Shown in pieces: positions 13,052 through 22,113 of a stretch of DNA of 64,000 nucleotides. The notes under the pieces were generated by a model, which saw only the letters and a program-made list of their open reading frames with translations, did no database searches and had not been told where the DNA came from. Each line of letters begins with the position of its first letter. Positions within the stretch are counted from its first letter, which is position 1. The position numbers and the translations under genes are program-made. Origin of the DNA: Stomorhina lunata (taxonomy: Eukaryota > Arthropoda > Insecta > Diptera > Rhiniidae); assembly GCA_933228675.1 (NCBI GenBank), contig OW121741.1, forward strand, positions 120,366,418-120,430,417, in the 5' to 3' direction.

Positions 13052-13754
13052 CACATATATATATTGAAATTTTCATTCCGTTTATATTGGCTCAAAACTT
13101 AAAAAAAAATAATTTAAAAAACACGAACCTTAATAATAAAATTTTGCAAAAATATTTCTCATTTTTCAAAATTTGAATGAAGTGAAATCTGTTAACATTT
13201 GACCATAGCTCCAGTATAAAATTCTAACGAAAACTGCTTATATTCCAAAAAAATAGTGGTTTGTGTTCGTCAGTTATTGAAATGAATAAAGCTACGGAAA
13301 TAAACAAATTTGGAACGAATATTCCTCATATCTTAAAAAGTTTAGTATTGAGATTGGTTGAAATCGGTCAATATTTGACCATAGAAATACAAAGAAAACA
13401 AAGTTTTTGTCTTAGGAATATTAAAAAATTTGTTGGTGCTATATAAAGTTCAGCAAAGCCATCTTAATTTTTTTGCTAAACGTGAAGAAACAATTTTCTA
13501 TATTTTCTAAATTTTCTATTCACTTGCACTTTAAAGGTATAAACAGCTTTACTTTCTAGAATAAAATAAAGTCACTAACACTAAAAATTAAGATTTTACA
13601 GCGGATGACTCATTACATACATATTAATGTGTGGTAATATCCCATATGTGTTGGTTTCTTATTTTCTAGAAGGTGCTCAGTCCACGTTACACTAATATTT
13701 CGATTAAGAAAGGTCTAATTTTGCTGAAAAAACAAGCTGCTTTTTCAAGAAGAT
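13052..13754. other. Unique AT-rich DNA, no gene seen
   Basis: The only frame of note (13261-13446, 61 codons) has no recognisable domain. It ends in an ACAT simple-sequence tract that serves as target of the foldback element. Confidence 0.4.
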
Positions 13755-13762
13755 ACATACAT

Positions 13763-14790
13763 TAGGGTGGGTCGATTTTTTTAGTGAACAATCGTATAGC
13801 AAAATCGAAATCTGCACCTGATTCTAAGAAAGTTTCCCTAAGAAACCAGGTGTCTAAAATGAAATCCTAGCTAGCGCCGCGAGGCCTGAAAATATTCACT
13901 TCCTACATATTGAATAGAATTTTGTAAAAAAAATAGTTTTGGATATAATTCGATATCTTGAGAACTGATGAAGATATCTCAGTGAAACTTCAGGTGAGTT
14001 TCCACAAAATATGAGCTACAGTAGAGCTTAGTAGAATGCCATTAGGCTCCCAAATGTGAAACCAAAGTTTAACATGTCGAAGAAATTTCGTTCTTAAAAT
14101 TCACCAAAGTTCCATTTATGCTCTGAACGTACATCTGATTATACATTTGGAAAGAGCTTTCAAATATCTATTAAAACTGTGTTTGACTGTGTGAATATCT
14201 CATTTATGTTTCAAGACCTTTAGTGTTAAAACTTTGCTTCGTTCAATTATCATAAAATTTTAATATATATTTGACGAATTGTTATGTGCAACAAATGTTC
14301 AACACTAAATATCTTGAAAGATAAAAGAGATAATCACAAAATTAAAACTAATTTTAATATATATTTGAATGCTCTTTCCAAATGTATAATCTAATATACA
14401 TTCAGAGCATAAATAGGACTGTGGTGAATTTTAAGAACAAAATTACTGTGAGATATTAAACATTGGTTTCACGCTTGAGAGCCCAGTGGCATTCTACTAT
14501 GCCTTACTGTAGCCCATATTTTGTGGAAACTCACCAGCTTTATCCACCTGAAGTTTCATTAAGATACCTTTTTCAGTTCTCAAGATATCGAATTATATCC
14601 AAAACTATTTTTTTTCCAAAATTCTATTCAATGTGTAGGAAGTGAATATTTTCAGGCCTCGCGGCGCTAGCTAGGATTTCATTTTAGACACCTGGTTTCT
14701 TAGGGAAACTTTCTTAGAATCAGGTGCAGATTTCGATTTTGCTATACGATTGTTGCGTTTTTTGGCTCCCATACAAATCGACCCACTCTA
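13763..14790. mobile_element. Foldback DNA element, about 1.03 kb near-complete palindrome
   Basis: The ends TAGGGTGGGTCGATTT (13763) and AAATCGACCCACTCTA (14790) are inverted. The two arms match for nearly 470 bp, through CTAGCTAGCGCCGCGAGGCC near 13871 and its inverse near 14656, the region around 14101-14170 and its inverse around 14366-14430, and inward to AGTGTT / AACACT near 14228 and 14299. Only about 70 nt remain as loop. The element is flanked by ACATACAT on both sides (13755-13762 and 14791-14798), which fits an 8-bp target duplication, but the flank is an ACAT microsatellite so this is ambiguous. No transposase is encoded. Confidence 0.85.
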
Positions 14791-15117
14791 ACATACATAC
14801 ATACATACTTACATACATACAACTGTTGAATACTTTCGTCGTATACTTTCAGGCTTATATGCTCAAATCCAAGTTATTTGTACCATACCTAAGACTACGT
14901 TACCGAATGTTAATCATCACCACGGGTCGCACAGAGGGGTGACATCGCAAAAAATGGATATTAATTGAAAAATGAAAATTTGTTTTTTTTTTAATATTTA
15001 GTAACCGATTAAAGTATATAAAATTTTACATCACTACTGAAAATTTCAATGTCATATGTTGTTTACTTGTCGAGCTGCATTATATTAAAGTTAAGTAATT
15101 TTTGAGCGATTCGCGTA

Positions 15118-15496
15118 AGTTACATATACAAATTCAAATACACACACATATATAAAAAATGACACTATTGATAAATTTATTGAAAATATAATAAGCACAA
15201 AATAAATAAAATTGTAAAATCATTTCCGCTTAGATATACAAAATTATTTTTCGGTCGCAATTCCAGAAATTGCAACCGTTCATTATTAATATAAAATAAT
15301 TAAGAAATTGGGTCAAAACTTAGCATAAGTAAACAAAAATTGTAAAATGTAATTTAAGCTGAACTTACAAAAACTTATGTTAAAAATATGTTATATAAAT
15401 ATGAACAAAAGTAAATAAAGTCAGTTGTAGAATATCCACAGTGGTGCGTATTTATTCTTTTAAAAAAACACTCCCAAGAACTCCCACTACAAAATT
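15118..15496 (+). repeat. 5' LTR
   Basis: It begins AGTTACATATAC and ends CCCACTACAAAATT. It is identical by eye to 21687-22065, same length of 379 bp. U3 carries the last codons of the env frame in its 3' counterpart. The core promoter and poly(A) signal cluster at 15392-15426, making R and U5 short. Confidence 0.95.
15392..15426 (+). promoter_or_regulatory. LTR core promoter: TATA box plus arthropod initiator, with poly(A) signal
   Basis: TATATAAA starts at 15392 and the initiator TCAGTT occupies 15421-15426, placing the expected start A (15423) 31 nt downstream of the TATA box, the standard spacing. AATAAA at 15414-15419 lies just upstream of the predicted start and would act as the poly(A) signal in the 3' LTR copy (21983-21988). 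The start site itself is inferred from consensus, not mapped. Confidence 0.7.
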
Positions 15497-15509
15497 GGCG
15501 CAGTCGGTA
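15496..15509 (+). other. Primer-binding site, tRNA-Ser type
   Basis: TGGCGCAGTCGGTA sits at the 5' LTR boundary, sharing the last T of the LTR. TGGCGCAGTCGG is the sequence known from the 17.6/297/ZAM branch of Drosophila errantiviruses, where a tRNA-Ser primes minus-strand synthesis. This differs from gypsy itself, which uses tRNA-Lys. Confidence 0.85.
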
Positions 15510-15561
15510 CTCCTTTTTCTCTTTTATATAGAAAGGAGTGTGAAACGAAATAAATAAATAT

Positions 15562-15685
15562 TAGTGCAGTGACGACATACTTTAAATCGGTGTACGAACC
15601 ACTAATTAATTAAATAAAAAAAAAAGCAGTTATTTTTCATAATAGTGTAGTAACGACACACGAAAAATCGGTGTACGAACCACTA
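15562..15685 (+). repeat. Imperfect direct repeat in the retroelement leader
   Basis: Two 43-nt units, 15562-15604 and 15643-15685, share TCGGTGTACGAACCACTA and TAGTG.AGT.ACGACA. They lie in the untranslated leader between primer site and gag, where packaging or translation signals of retroelements commonly sit. The function is unknown. Confidence 0.7.
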
Positions 15686-15816
15686 TAGAAAACAAAATAA
15701 TAACTATCAAAATCTTGTGAAAGTGCAACAAACATCAGCAAAAGCCACAACGGCAAAGTAAAAATCAAAAAGTCAAAATTCGACAAGCAAGGCAAAGGAG
15801 ATTTGACGTAAGAAGA

Positions 15817-16971
15817 ATGGAGCAAATACAACAAGAAATGGCCAATGTGGATATCGCAGAGCAGCTTGCAAGAAGGGAGCAGCAGCTGGAGCAACTCAGA
15901 CTAGCTTATATTGAATTGCAGCAGAGACAACAGCAGAACCATGACATTCTGGACAGGACACTAAAAAATGTTAATCATCTTCCAGTATTCACAGGAATAG
16001 GAGACGTAACCGTGAACTCATTTTTTAGCGGCGTGGAATACCTGATATCAACGCTACAAAGCGAAGAACATAGGAAAGAGGTAGTTAGAGCCATATACTA
16101 TAAAACCATCCAAGGCGAAGCAAAAAATTCAATTATCAACATCCCCGAGCCGGATAACTGGAAACTTATCAAGGACACATTAAAGTTGAGATACAAGCCA
16201 GACACAGAGCCTCACCAAATTTATAGAAGAATTTCCAATCTACGAGTTAATACAGTAAGTGAACTAATTGATAAGATTCAAAAAATTAAATATAAAACTG
16301 ATGAGTTGATAGTGTATTATAATGATGAATGTGGAATAGATTTAACAAATATAGACAGTTTGTTAGTAAATACCATTAAAGAAATAACACAAGGGACATT
16401 ACTGGACAAGATTTATGAACAGAGAGAATTAAAAAATATTTTATACATAATGAACCAAAGACGGTTTGAAGATACATGCATAAGACCAGAATACAAGACA
16501 TATTTTAAAGAAGACAGACATAAAAATCAGTACCAAAATAAACAAAATATTGACAGGGCATATTATGGTAAAGAAGCAATTAATAAGCGACAGTATCAGG
16601 ATAGAAATAAATGGAACCCAAATTTTTATAGACAGGAAGAACAGAACGGTTTTAATAAAAATAATAATTCTGGAAGATATAGATTCCAAAACAATGTAAG
16701 AGATAACAAATTTTCAGGGCAATTTCAACAATTAGGGAATTCAAGACCAAATTCCAATCAAGTTCGTTGGAATCGTTATAAAAATAACCAACCAGAACCC
16801 ATGGAAATTGACAATGTAGAAAGGAATTACAATTATCCTCAAGTGGCAGGACACCCTAACCACAGGTTTGGCCAAAATCGCCTAAACCTGGGTAGGCAAA
16901 GCCCAGAAGGACCTGAAATTAATGATACCATTTTTTTTACGAGGCAGCCACAGAATGCCTACCAAAAATAA
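15817..16971 (+). CDS. gag: Gag polyprotein of errantivirus-like element
   Basis: This 384-residue frame starts at the first ATG after the leader with a favourable context (AGAATGGAG). Residues 1-50 are Q/E/L-rich and probably coiled coil. The middle (about 55-220) has the all-helical capsid-like character of gypsy-type Gag, with PVFTGIGDVTVNSFFSG resembling the start of such capsid domains. The last 160 residues are rich in N, Q, R and K with no CCHC zinc knuckle, so RNA binding probably depends on this basic tail, as in other errantiviruses. The frame ends at a TAA at 16969 and overlaps the pol frame. It would assemble the intracellular particle. Confidence 0.9.
   Translation: MEQIQQEMANVDIAEQLARREQQLEQLRLAYIELQQRQQQNHDILDRTLKNVNHLPVFTGIGDVTVNSFFSGVEYLISTLQSEEHRKEVVRAIYYKTIQGEAKNSIINIPEPDNWKLIKDTLKLRYKPDTEPHQIYRRISNLRVNTVSELIDKIQKIKYKTDELIVYYNDECGIDLTNIDSLLVNTIKEITQGTLLDKIYEQRELKNILYIMNQRRFEDTCIRPEYKTYFKEDRHKNQYQNKQNIDRAYYGKEAINKRQYQDRNKWNPNFYRQEEQNGFNKNNNSGRYRFQNNVRDNKFSGQFQQLGNSRPNSNQVRWNRYKNNQPEPMEIDNVERNYNYPQVAGHPNHRFGQNRLNLGRQSPEGPEINDTIFFTRQPQNAYQK
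16931..16938 (+). promoter_or_regulatory. Likely -1 ribosomal frameshift site between gag and pol
   Basis: A run of eight T spans the only stretch where the gag frame (stop at 16969) and the -1 pol frame (open after stops at 16920 and 16923) overlap. Read in the gag frame it gives T TTT TTT, which permits -1 slippage. A small hairpin, AGGCA (16942-16946) with TGCCT (16956-16960), follows 3 nt later. The hairpin is weak, so the stimulator is uncertain. Confidence 0.65.
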
Positions 16972-19900
16972 CGTTAAACATTGAAAATAGAAAATACGTA
17001 GCACTAATAGATACAGGTGCTAGTCTTAGTTTAATTAATAAAGAAATAAATGATTTTAAAATACATAAATTGAAATACCCTATAACGTTTAGCACTATAA
17101 CGAATAAAGACACAATAAATTATGAAATACATACAAAAAGCCCGGAGCAATTTAATTTACCTAACAATGCCAGAATTCGTTGGAAAATAACCCCATTAAG
17201 AGGAAGAACTTATGATTTCATTATAGGTATCGATATATTAAACTTTTTAAATGCACAAATAAATATAGAAAAAGGACAAATAACACTAAATGGAAAGGTA
17301 TCCTATTTTCTTAATAACCCATACAAATTTAATCAAATTTACACGCTTGAAGTTGGTGATCCTAGATTTGAAAGGCTTCAATTAAATCATTTAAATCATG
17401 AAGAACGTAGAGAAATTATAAAATTATTAAACCGATATAACAAATTATTGTTTAGAGAAGGAGATTTATTAACTAATACAACAGAAATTCAGCATGAGAT
17501 AAAAACTATTACACAACAGCAAATTTATTCAAAACTATATAGATATCCACCTCAACACGAAGCGGAGGTAAGAAAACAGATCGGAGAAATGGAAGAGCAA
17601 GGTATAATTAGAAAAAGTTATTCTAGATATGCCAGCCCACTTATAGTCGTACCTAAGAAAACGGATAATTCAGGCGAAAAAAAGTATAGAATAGTAATAG
17701 ACTATAGAAAGTTAAATGAAATAACTATAGATGACAAATATCCCTTACCCAATATAGATTCAATTTTAGATAAATTGGGTAGAGCGCAGTATTTCACTAC
17801 ATTAGACTTAGCAAAAGGTTACCATCAAATTTTAGTAAAAGAGGAGGATAGAGAAAAAACTGCCTTCATAACCCCACATGGCTTGTATGAATTTTTAAGG
17901 ATGCCTTTTGGTCTTAAGAACGCGCCAGCCACATTCCAACGGCTGATGAATGAAATTTTAAGAGATTACATCAATAAAACCTGTGTAGTATACTTAGATG
18001 ATATTTTGATCTTTAGCACTTCTTTAACTGAGCATATTAAAGCAATAGGAGACATTTTCAAAACTCTCGAAAGTAAAAATTTGAAGATACAAATTGATAA
18101 ATGCAATTTTCTGAAAAAGGAAACTGAATTTTTGGGACACATTTTAACAAAGGATGGCATGAAACCAAACCCAAATAAAATTGCGACTATCCAAAATTTA
18201 GAATTACCGCAAACAGAAAAACAGATAAAAAGCTTTTTGGGAATAACGGGTTATTATCGCAAATTCATTAAGGATTATGCGAAAGTAGCTCAACCTATAA
18301 CAAAATATTTAAAGAAAGACACAAAAATTAATGTGAAAGATCCAACATATGTTGAAGCTTTCGAAAAGTTAAAAACTTTAATAAGCACACATCCTGTGTT
18401 ACGTTATCCCGATTTCCAGAAACAATTCACGTTAACGACGGATGCATCCAATTATGCGATTGGTGCAGTATTATCACAAGAAGGTCACCCGGTGTGCTAC
18501 GCTTCAAGAACATTGAATAACCATGAAAAAAACTATTCTGCGACGGATAAAGAATTCCTAGCAATAATGTGGAGTGTAAATTATTTTAGGCCTTACATTT
18601 ATGGTAAAAAATTTAAAATTCTTACTGATCACCAACCAATCAAATATCTCCATTCCAAATACAAAGGAAAAGACATGTCGCCCAGACACCAGCGATGGCT
18701 ATTAAAATTAGGCGAATACCAGTTTGATATTGAATATCTAAAAGGCAAAGAGAATAAGGTAGCAGATTTTTTAAGCAGATTAAAAAATAGTGAGGACACT
18801 ATTTCAGAAAAGGAGGGAGGAAAAGATTCTGATATTTTTTCATTTTATAATATTGAAGACGACATATCTATGGCAACAATACACTCAGCACAAGAAGATT
18901 TAGGTGATCATTTTTTTATAAAAGAAGAAATCGTGAATAAATATAGGACTCAAATAATTTTAACAAATAATAAAACAGAAGAATGTAAAGAAATACATGG
19001 GAAGAGAATTATTTTTATTGCAGAATGTGATTTTGAACAGATGGGAGATATTTTTAGAAGATATATTTCCAAAGGTAAAATAGGCATTTATTCGGAGTTA
19101 TCCGAGCATAGCTATAATTTGGTACAGCAAAAATTAATAAGTATGTATTCAGACGATAATCAAATTAAATTCATAAAATCTACCATGAGAGCAATGGACA
19201 TTGAGACAGAAGTTGAAGCCATAAAACAAATTTCATTATATCATATTAGAGAAAGTATACATTCAGGAATAATAGAAACTTATAACAACATAAAAAATAA
19301 AATATATTACCCAAAACTTATGGAGTTAATTCAAATCGTAATAAACCAATGCGACCTCTGTCAACAAGTAAAATACGATAGACGACCGATTAAAAATAAA
19401 TTTCAATTTACGGAAACACCCTCAGATAAAAACCAAATTGTACACATTGATACATATGTGATTAAAGGTAATCGTTTTTTAACGACAATAGACAAATTCT
19501 CAAAATTTGGGGCAGCTTACTCACTGAACGATAGAAATCCTATTACAATAATCGAACAATTAGAAGAACATTTTGCAAAAATTGGTAAACCAGATAAAAT
19601 TGTAGCTGATAACGAATTTAAAGCAGCACGAATTCAGGAATTTTTGAACCAAGAAGGTGTCCAACTACATTTAACAAAACCCAATAGTCATACGGGTAAT
19701 GCAGACATAGAAAGGATGCATAGTTCACTAGCAGAAAAATTTAGAATTTTATATCAAACAGATAAGGAACTTCCGATAAAGCAATTAATCCAAAGAGCAA
19801 TAAGAAATTATAACGATCGTTATCATTCAAGCACCCAATATACCCCGAATGAAGTTCAATATGGAAAAATAGAAAAAGAAAAAGTTAGGAAGAATCTAGA

Positions 19901-20195
19901 AAGTAACAAAAGAAGGGTTATACAAAGACTAAATAAAACCAGAGAAGAATACAAAGAAATCAGAGACGAAGGATATATTAAGAATTACAAGGCGGTCAGA
20001 CATAAGGAACAACCAAAATATAAAAAAGCAAAACTAGAAAAAGTACATCTAAACAATATTAAAAAACCATATAAATTCACGGACACAAACAATGAAAGCG
20101 ATGACATCGATTTCGAATACATGTCTCAACGTTTAAAAGAAATAAAAACTAAACACAAAAACAAAAACATTGTAGAAATCCAATCAACCCAATAA
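16932..20195 (+). CDS. pol: Pol polyprotein: protease, reverse transcriptase, RNase H, integrase
   Basis: It is read in the -1 frame from the slippery T run. The first internal ATG is at 17070, but the protease motif LIDTGAS (codons from about 17004) lies upstream of it, so initiation there is unlikely. Using ATG 17070 as residue 1, the RT palm motif YLDD is at 308-311, preceded by DYRKLNEIT and TLDLAKGYHQI. RNase H begins near TTDASNYAIGAV (about 456) and includes SATDKEFLAI. The integrase zinc finger (HHCC, ending CDLCQQ) is near 727-765. The catalytic acidic residues sit in HIDTY, ADNEF and DIERMH (about 793, 845, 880), with about 33 residues between the last two by my count. No interruption is visible. 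Confidence 0.95.
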   Translation, partial: FFYEAATECLPKITLNIENRKYVALIDTGASLSLINKEINDFKIHKLKYPITFSTITNKDTINYEIHTKSPEQFNLPNNARIRWKITPLRGRTYDFIIGIDILNFLNAQINIEKGQITLNGKVSYFLNNPYKFNQIYTLEVGDPRFERLQLNHLNHEERREIIKLLNRYNKLLFREGDLLTNTTEIQHEIKTITQQQIYSKLYRYPPQHEAEVRKQIGEMEEQGIIRKSYSRYASPLIVVPKKTDNSGEKKYRIVIDYRKLNEITIDDKYPLPNIDSILDKLGRAQYFTTLDLAKGYHQILVKEEDREKTAFITPHGLYEFLRMPFGLKNAPATFQRLMNEILRDYINKTCVVYLDDILIFSTSLTEHIKAIGDIFKTLESKNLKIQIDKCNFLKKETEFLGHILTKDGMKPNPNKIATIQNLELPQTEKQIKSFLGITGYYRKFIKDYAKVAQPITKYLKKDTKINVKDPTYVEAFEKLKTLISTHPVLRYPDFQKQFTLTTDASNYAIGAVLSQEGHPVCYASRTLNNHEKNYSATDKEFLAIMWSVNYFRPYIYGKKFKILTDHQPIKYLHSKYKGKDMSPRHQRWLLKLGEYQFDIEYLKGKENKVADFLSRLKNSEDTISEKEGGKDSDIFSFYNIEDDISMATIHSAQEDLGDHFFIKEEIVNKYRTQIILTNNKTEECKEIHGKRIIFIAECDFEQMGDIFRRYISKGKIGIYSELSEHSYNLVQQKLISMYSDDNQIKFIKSTMRAMDIETEVEAIKQISLYHIRESIHSGIIETYNNIKNKIYYPKLMELIQIVINQCDLCQQVKYDRRPIKNKFQFTETPSDKNQIVHIDTYVIKGNRFLTTIDKFSKFGAAYSLNDRNPITIIEQLEEHFAKIGKPDKIVADNEFKAARIQEFLNQEGVQLHLTKPNSHTGNADIERMHSSLAEKFRILYQTDKELPIKQLIQRAIRNYNDRYHSSTQYTPNEVQYGKIEKEKVRKNLESNKRRVIQRLNKTREEYKEIRDEGYIKNYKAVRHKEQPKYKKAKLEKVHLNNIKKPYKFTDTNNESDDIDFEYMSQRLKEIKTKHKNKNIVEIQSTQ

Positions 20196-20268
20196 TTAAC
20201 TATTATTTAAATCTAAATTTTCAGAAATCAACCCAATAATTAACTATTATTTAAATCTAAATTTTCAG
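20182..20268 (+). repeat. Duplicated splice-acceptor-like segment before env
   Basis: A 43-bp unit at 20182-20224 is repeated at 20226-20268 (44-bp period). Each unit ends AAATTTTCAG, a good 3' splice-site sequence. The second AG lies 9 nt before the env ATG. Errantivirus env is known to be expressed from a spliced subgenomic mRNA. The codons between the second AG and the ATG remain open and hydrophobic, so an upstream exon could add to the N terminus. Confidence 0.7.
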
Positions 20269-20277
20269 ATAATAATT

Positions 20278-21774
20278 ATGATACTGGTTCTGGTAACGTG
20301 GACGCAACCGAGTAATGGCACAATGACCATAACCAAACTAGCAGACCAATCAGGATTTATAGACATTTTTATAGGAAATCAGGAGATTGTCAAGGAATCG
20401 GACATAATACTACATATAATAAACTTACAAGAAATAGAACAAATTCTGGACCAAATGACAAAAAACGTTATTTTAATGAAGACAAACAATAAAGAAATAC
20501 TTCAACTTGAATTATTGGATGCCAGGAACAAATTAACTACTTTAAAACCAAAACAAATCAGACAACGTAGAGGACTAGTTAATGGCATAGGTAGTATGAC
20601 AAAATGGTTGTTCGGCACTATGGACGATGAAGACAGACAGAACATTCAAAAACATCTATTTAATATTGATGAAATAACTACTAATAATAATCAACAAATT
20701 ATAATTAATAACTATTTTAATGAAACTATAAGCCATTTTAAAATGATTATCGAAAATGATAGAAAAATAATAGAGACAAAACTAAATTCTATAGATAAAA
20801 TTCTGGATATTGAAAATAACAAGCACATATACTTAGAACAATTATCAAATATACAACTTATAAAAAACAAGATAGAACATTTACAGGATAATGTTATTTC
20901 CGCAAAGTATGGTATGATACATCCTAGTATTTTAACTTTTAATGAAATAGAGAAATATAAAATAGACTATGATAAGTTAAAATATATACAAATTGGAACA
21001 ACGTTTTTAAGCGATTCTCACTTAGTTTTTGGCATAAAAATACCTAAAACTTTTGAAATAGTAAAATTAAGATCAATTGTACCCATACCAAATAATGAAA
21101 GTAATGAAATAGATTATAGTATTGAAAAGATTTTTGAATTGAACAACAAAATTTATAAATTTGAAGAACACAAATATCTAAAAAACTTAAAAATAAGCAC
21201 ACATTGCATAATCAAAAATAATTGTCAACTAATAAAACATAACGAATTTGAAATATTGGAATTAGATGTAGACACAATCATAGTTAAAAATGCAACTAAT
21301 ATAAATATAAATCAAACTTGTAATTCTGAGAAAATTATCTTAAATGGAAACTATCTAATTAGTTATAATAATTGTTCAGTAAAAATAAAAGATTATTATT
21401 TTTCAAACATTGTAGAAACTATAGAACAAAAACAAATATTTAATAATATTGATAGTTTAAGGAATTTTACTAATAAGATAACATTTGAAGAAATTAAAGA
21501 AGAACATAAAGTAAATGTAAGAAATATCAAAGAATTAAATTTCCACAAAAGAATCACATATAGCTGTAACATTATAATCATAATTATAATACTTACCTTA
21601 TTTATAATAATCGTAACCAAACATAAACATATTAAAATAAAATTAAACAATAGAATTCAGGAGAATTCTAATCTAAAGGGGGGAGAAGTTACATATACAA
21701 ATTCAAATACACACACATATATAAAAAATGACACTATTGATAAATTTATTGAAAATATAATAAGCACAAAATAA
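20278..21774 (+). CDS. env: Envelope-like glycoprotein of errantivirus-like element
   Basis: This 498-residue frame lies directly after pol and its last 29 codons run into the 3' LTR. A furin-like site RQRR is at residues 95-98, followed by a Gly-rich segment (GLVNGIGS) in the position of the fusion peptide of insect errantivirus Env proteins. A hydrophobic isoleucine-rich membrane anchor occupies about 430-447, leaving a cytoplasmic tail of about 51 residues. Several N-x-S/T sites are present. The N terminus has only a short hydrophobic stretch, so a full signal peptide probably needs the upstream spliced exon. No frameshift or nonsense change is visible. By family knowledge the product would sit on membranes, but whether it acts in this fly is unknown. 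Confidence 0.9.
   Translation: MILVLVTWTQPSNGTMTITKLADQSGFIDIFIGNQEIVKESDIILHIINLQEIEQILDQMTKNVILMKTNNKEILQLELLDARNKLTTLKPKQIRQRRGLVNGIGSMTKWLFGTMDDEDRQNIQKHLFNIDEITTNNNQQIIINNYFNETISHFKMIIENDRKIIETKLNSIDKILDIENNKHIYLEQLSNIQLIKNKIEHLQDNVISAKYGMIHPSILTFNEIEKYKIDYDKLKYIQIGTTFLSDSHLVFGIKIPKTFEIVKLRSIVPIPNNESNEIDYSIEKIFELNNKIYKFEEHKYLKNLKISTHCIIKNNCQLIKHNEFEILELDVDTIIVKNATNININQTCNSEKIILNGNYLISYNNCSVKIKDYYFSNIVETIEQKQIFNNIDSLRNFTNKITFEEIKEEHKVNVRNIKELNFHKRITYSCNIIIIIIILTLFIIIVTKHKHIKIKLNNRIQENSNLKGGEVTYTNSNTHTYIKNDTIDKFIENIISTK
21675..21686 (+). other. Polypurine tract
   Basis: AAAGGGGGGAGA directly precedes the 3' LTR start AGTTAC, the expected primer position for plus-strand DNA synthesis. It is read through by the env frame. 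Confidence 0.9.
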
Positions 21775-22065
21775 ATAAAATTGTAAAATCATTTCCGCTT
21801 AGATATACAAAATTATTTTTCGGTCGCAATTCCAGAAATTGCAACCGTTCATTATTAATATAAAATAATTAAGAAATTGGGTCAAAACTTAGCATAAGTA
21901 AACAAAAATTGTAAAATGTAATTTAAGCTGAACTTACAAAAACTTATGTTAAAAATATGTTATATAAATATGAACAAAAGTAAATAAAGTCAGTTGTAGA
22001 ATATCCACAGTGGTGCGTATTTATTCTTTTAAAAAAACACTCCCAAGAACTCCCACTACAAAATT
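21687..22065 (+). repeat. 3' LTR
   Basis: It is 379 bp long and identical by eye to 15118-15496. It contains the env stop codon (21772-21774), the poly(A) signal at 21983-21988 and the predicted R start near 21992. It is followed by the CGTA target duplication. Confidence 0.95.
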
Positions 22066-22113
22066 CGTACGATAGTGTTAATTGAAATTCGGTATATTTC
22101 GACACTTAATATA

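Larger units (their letters stand above)
15118..22065 (+). mobile_element. Complete errantivirus-like (gypsy-class) LTR retrotransposon with env
   Basis: The 6,948-bp element has two 379-bp LTRs that are identical by eye, a tRNA-Ser-type primer site, gag, pol in the -1 frame, an env frame and a polypurine tract before the 3' LTR. It is flanked by CGTA on both sides (15114-15117 and 22066-22069). The reconstructed target CGCGTACG is strictly alternating pyrimidine-purine, as known for Drosophila errantiviruses. LTR termini AGTTAC and AAATT fit that group. All three main frames are open, which with the identical LTRs points to very recent insertion. It lies inside the CACAG DNA transposon. Confidence 0.95.

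Noticed and set aside
17966..18160. Minus-strand frame inside pol
   Set aside because: Antisense shadow of the reverse transcriptase coding sequence.
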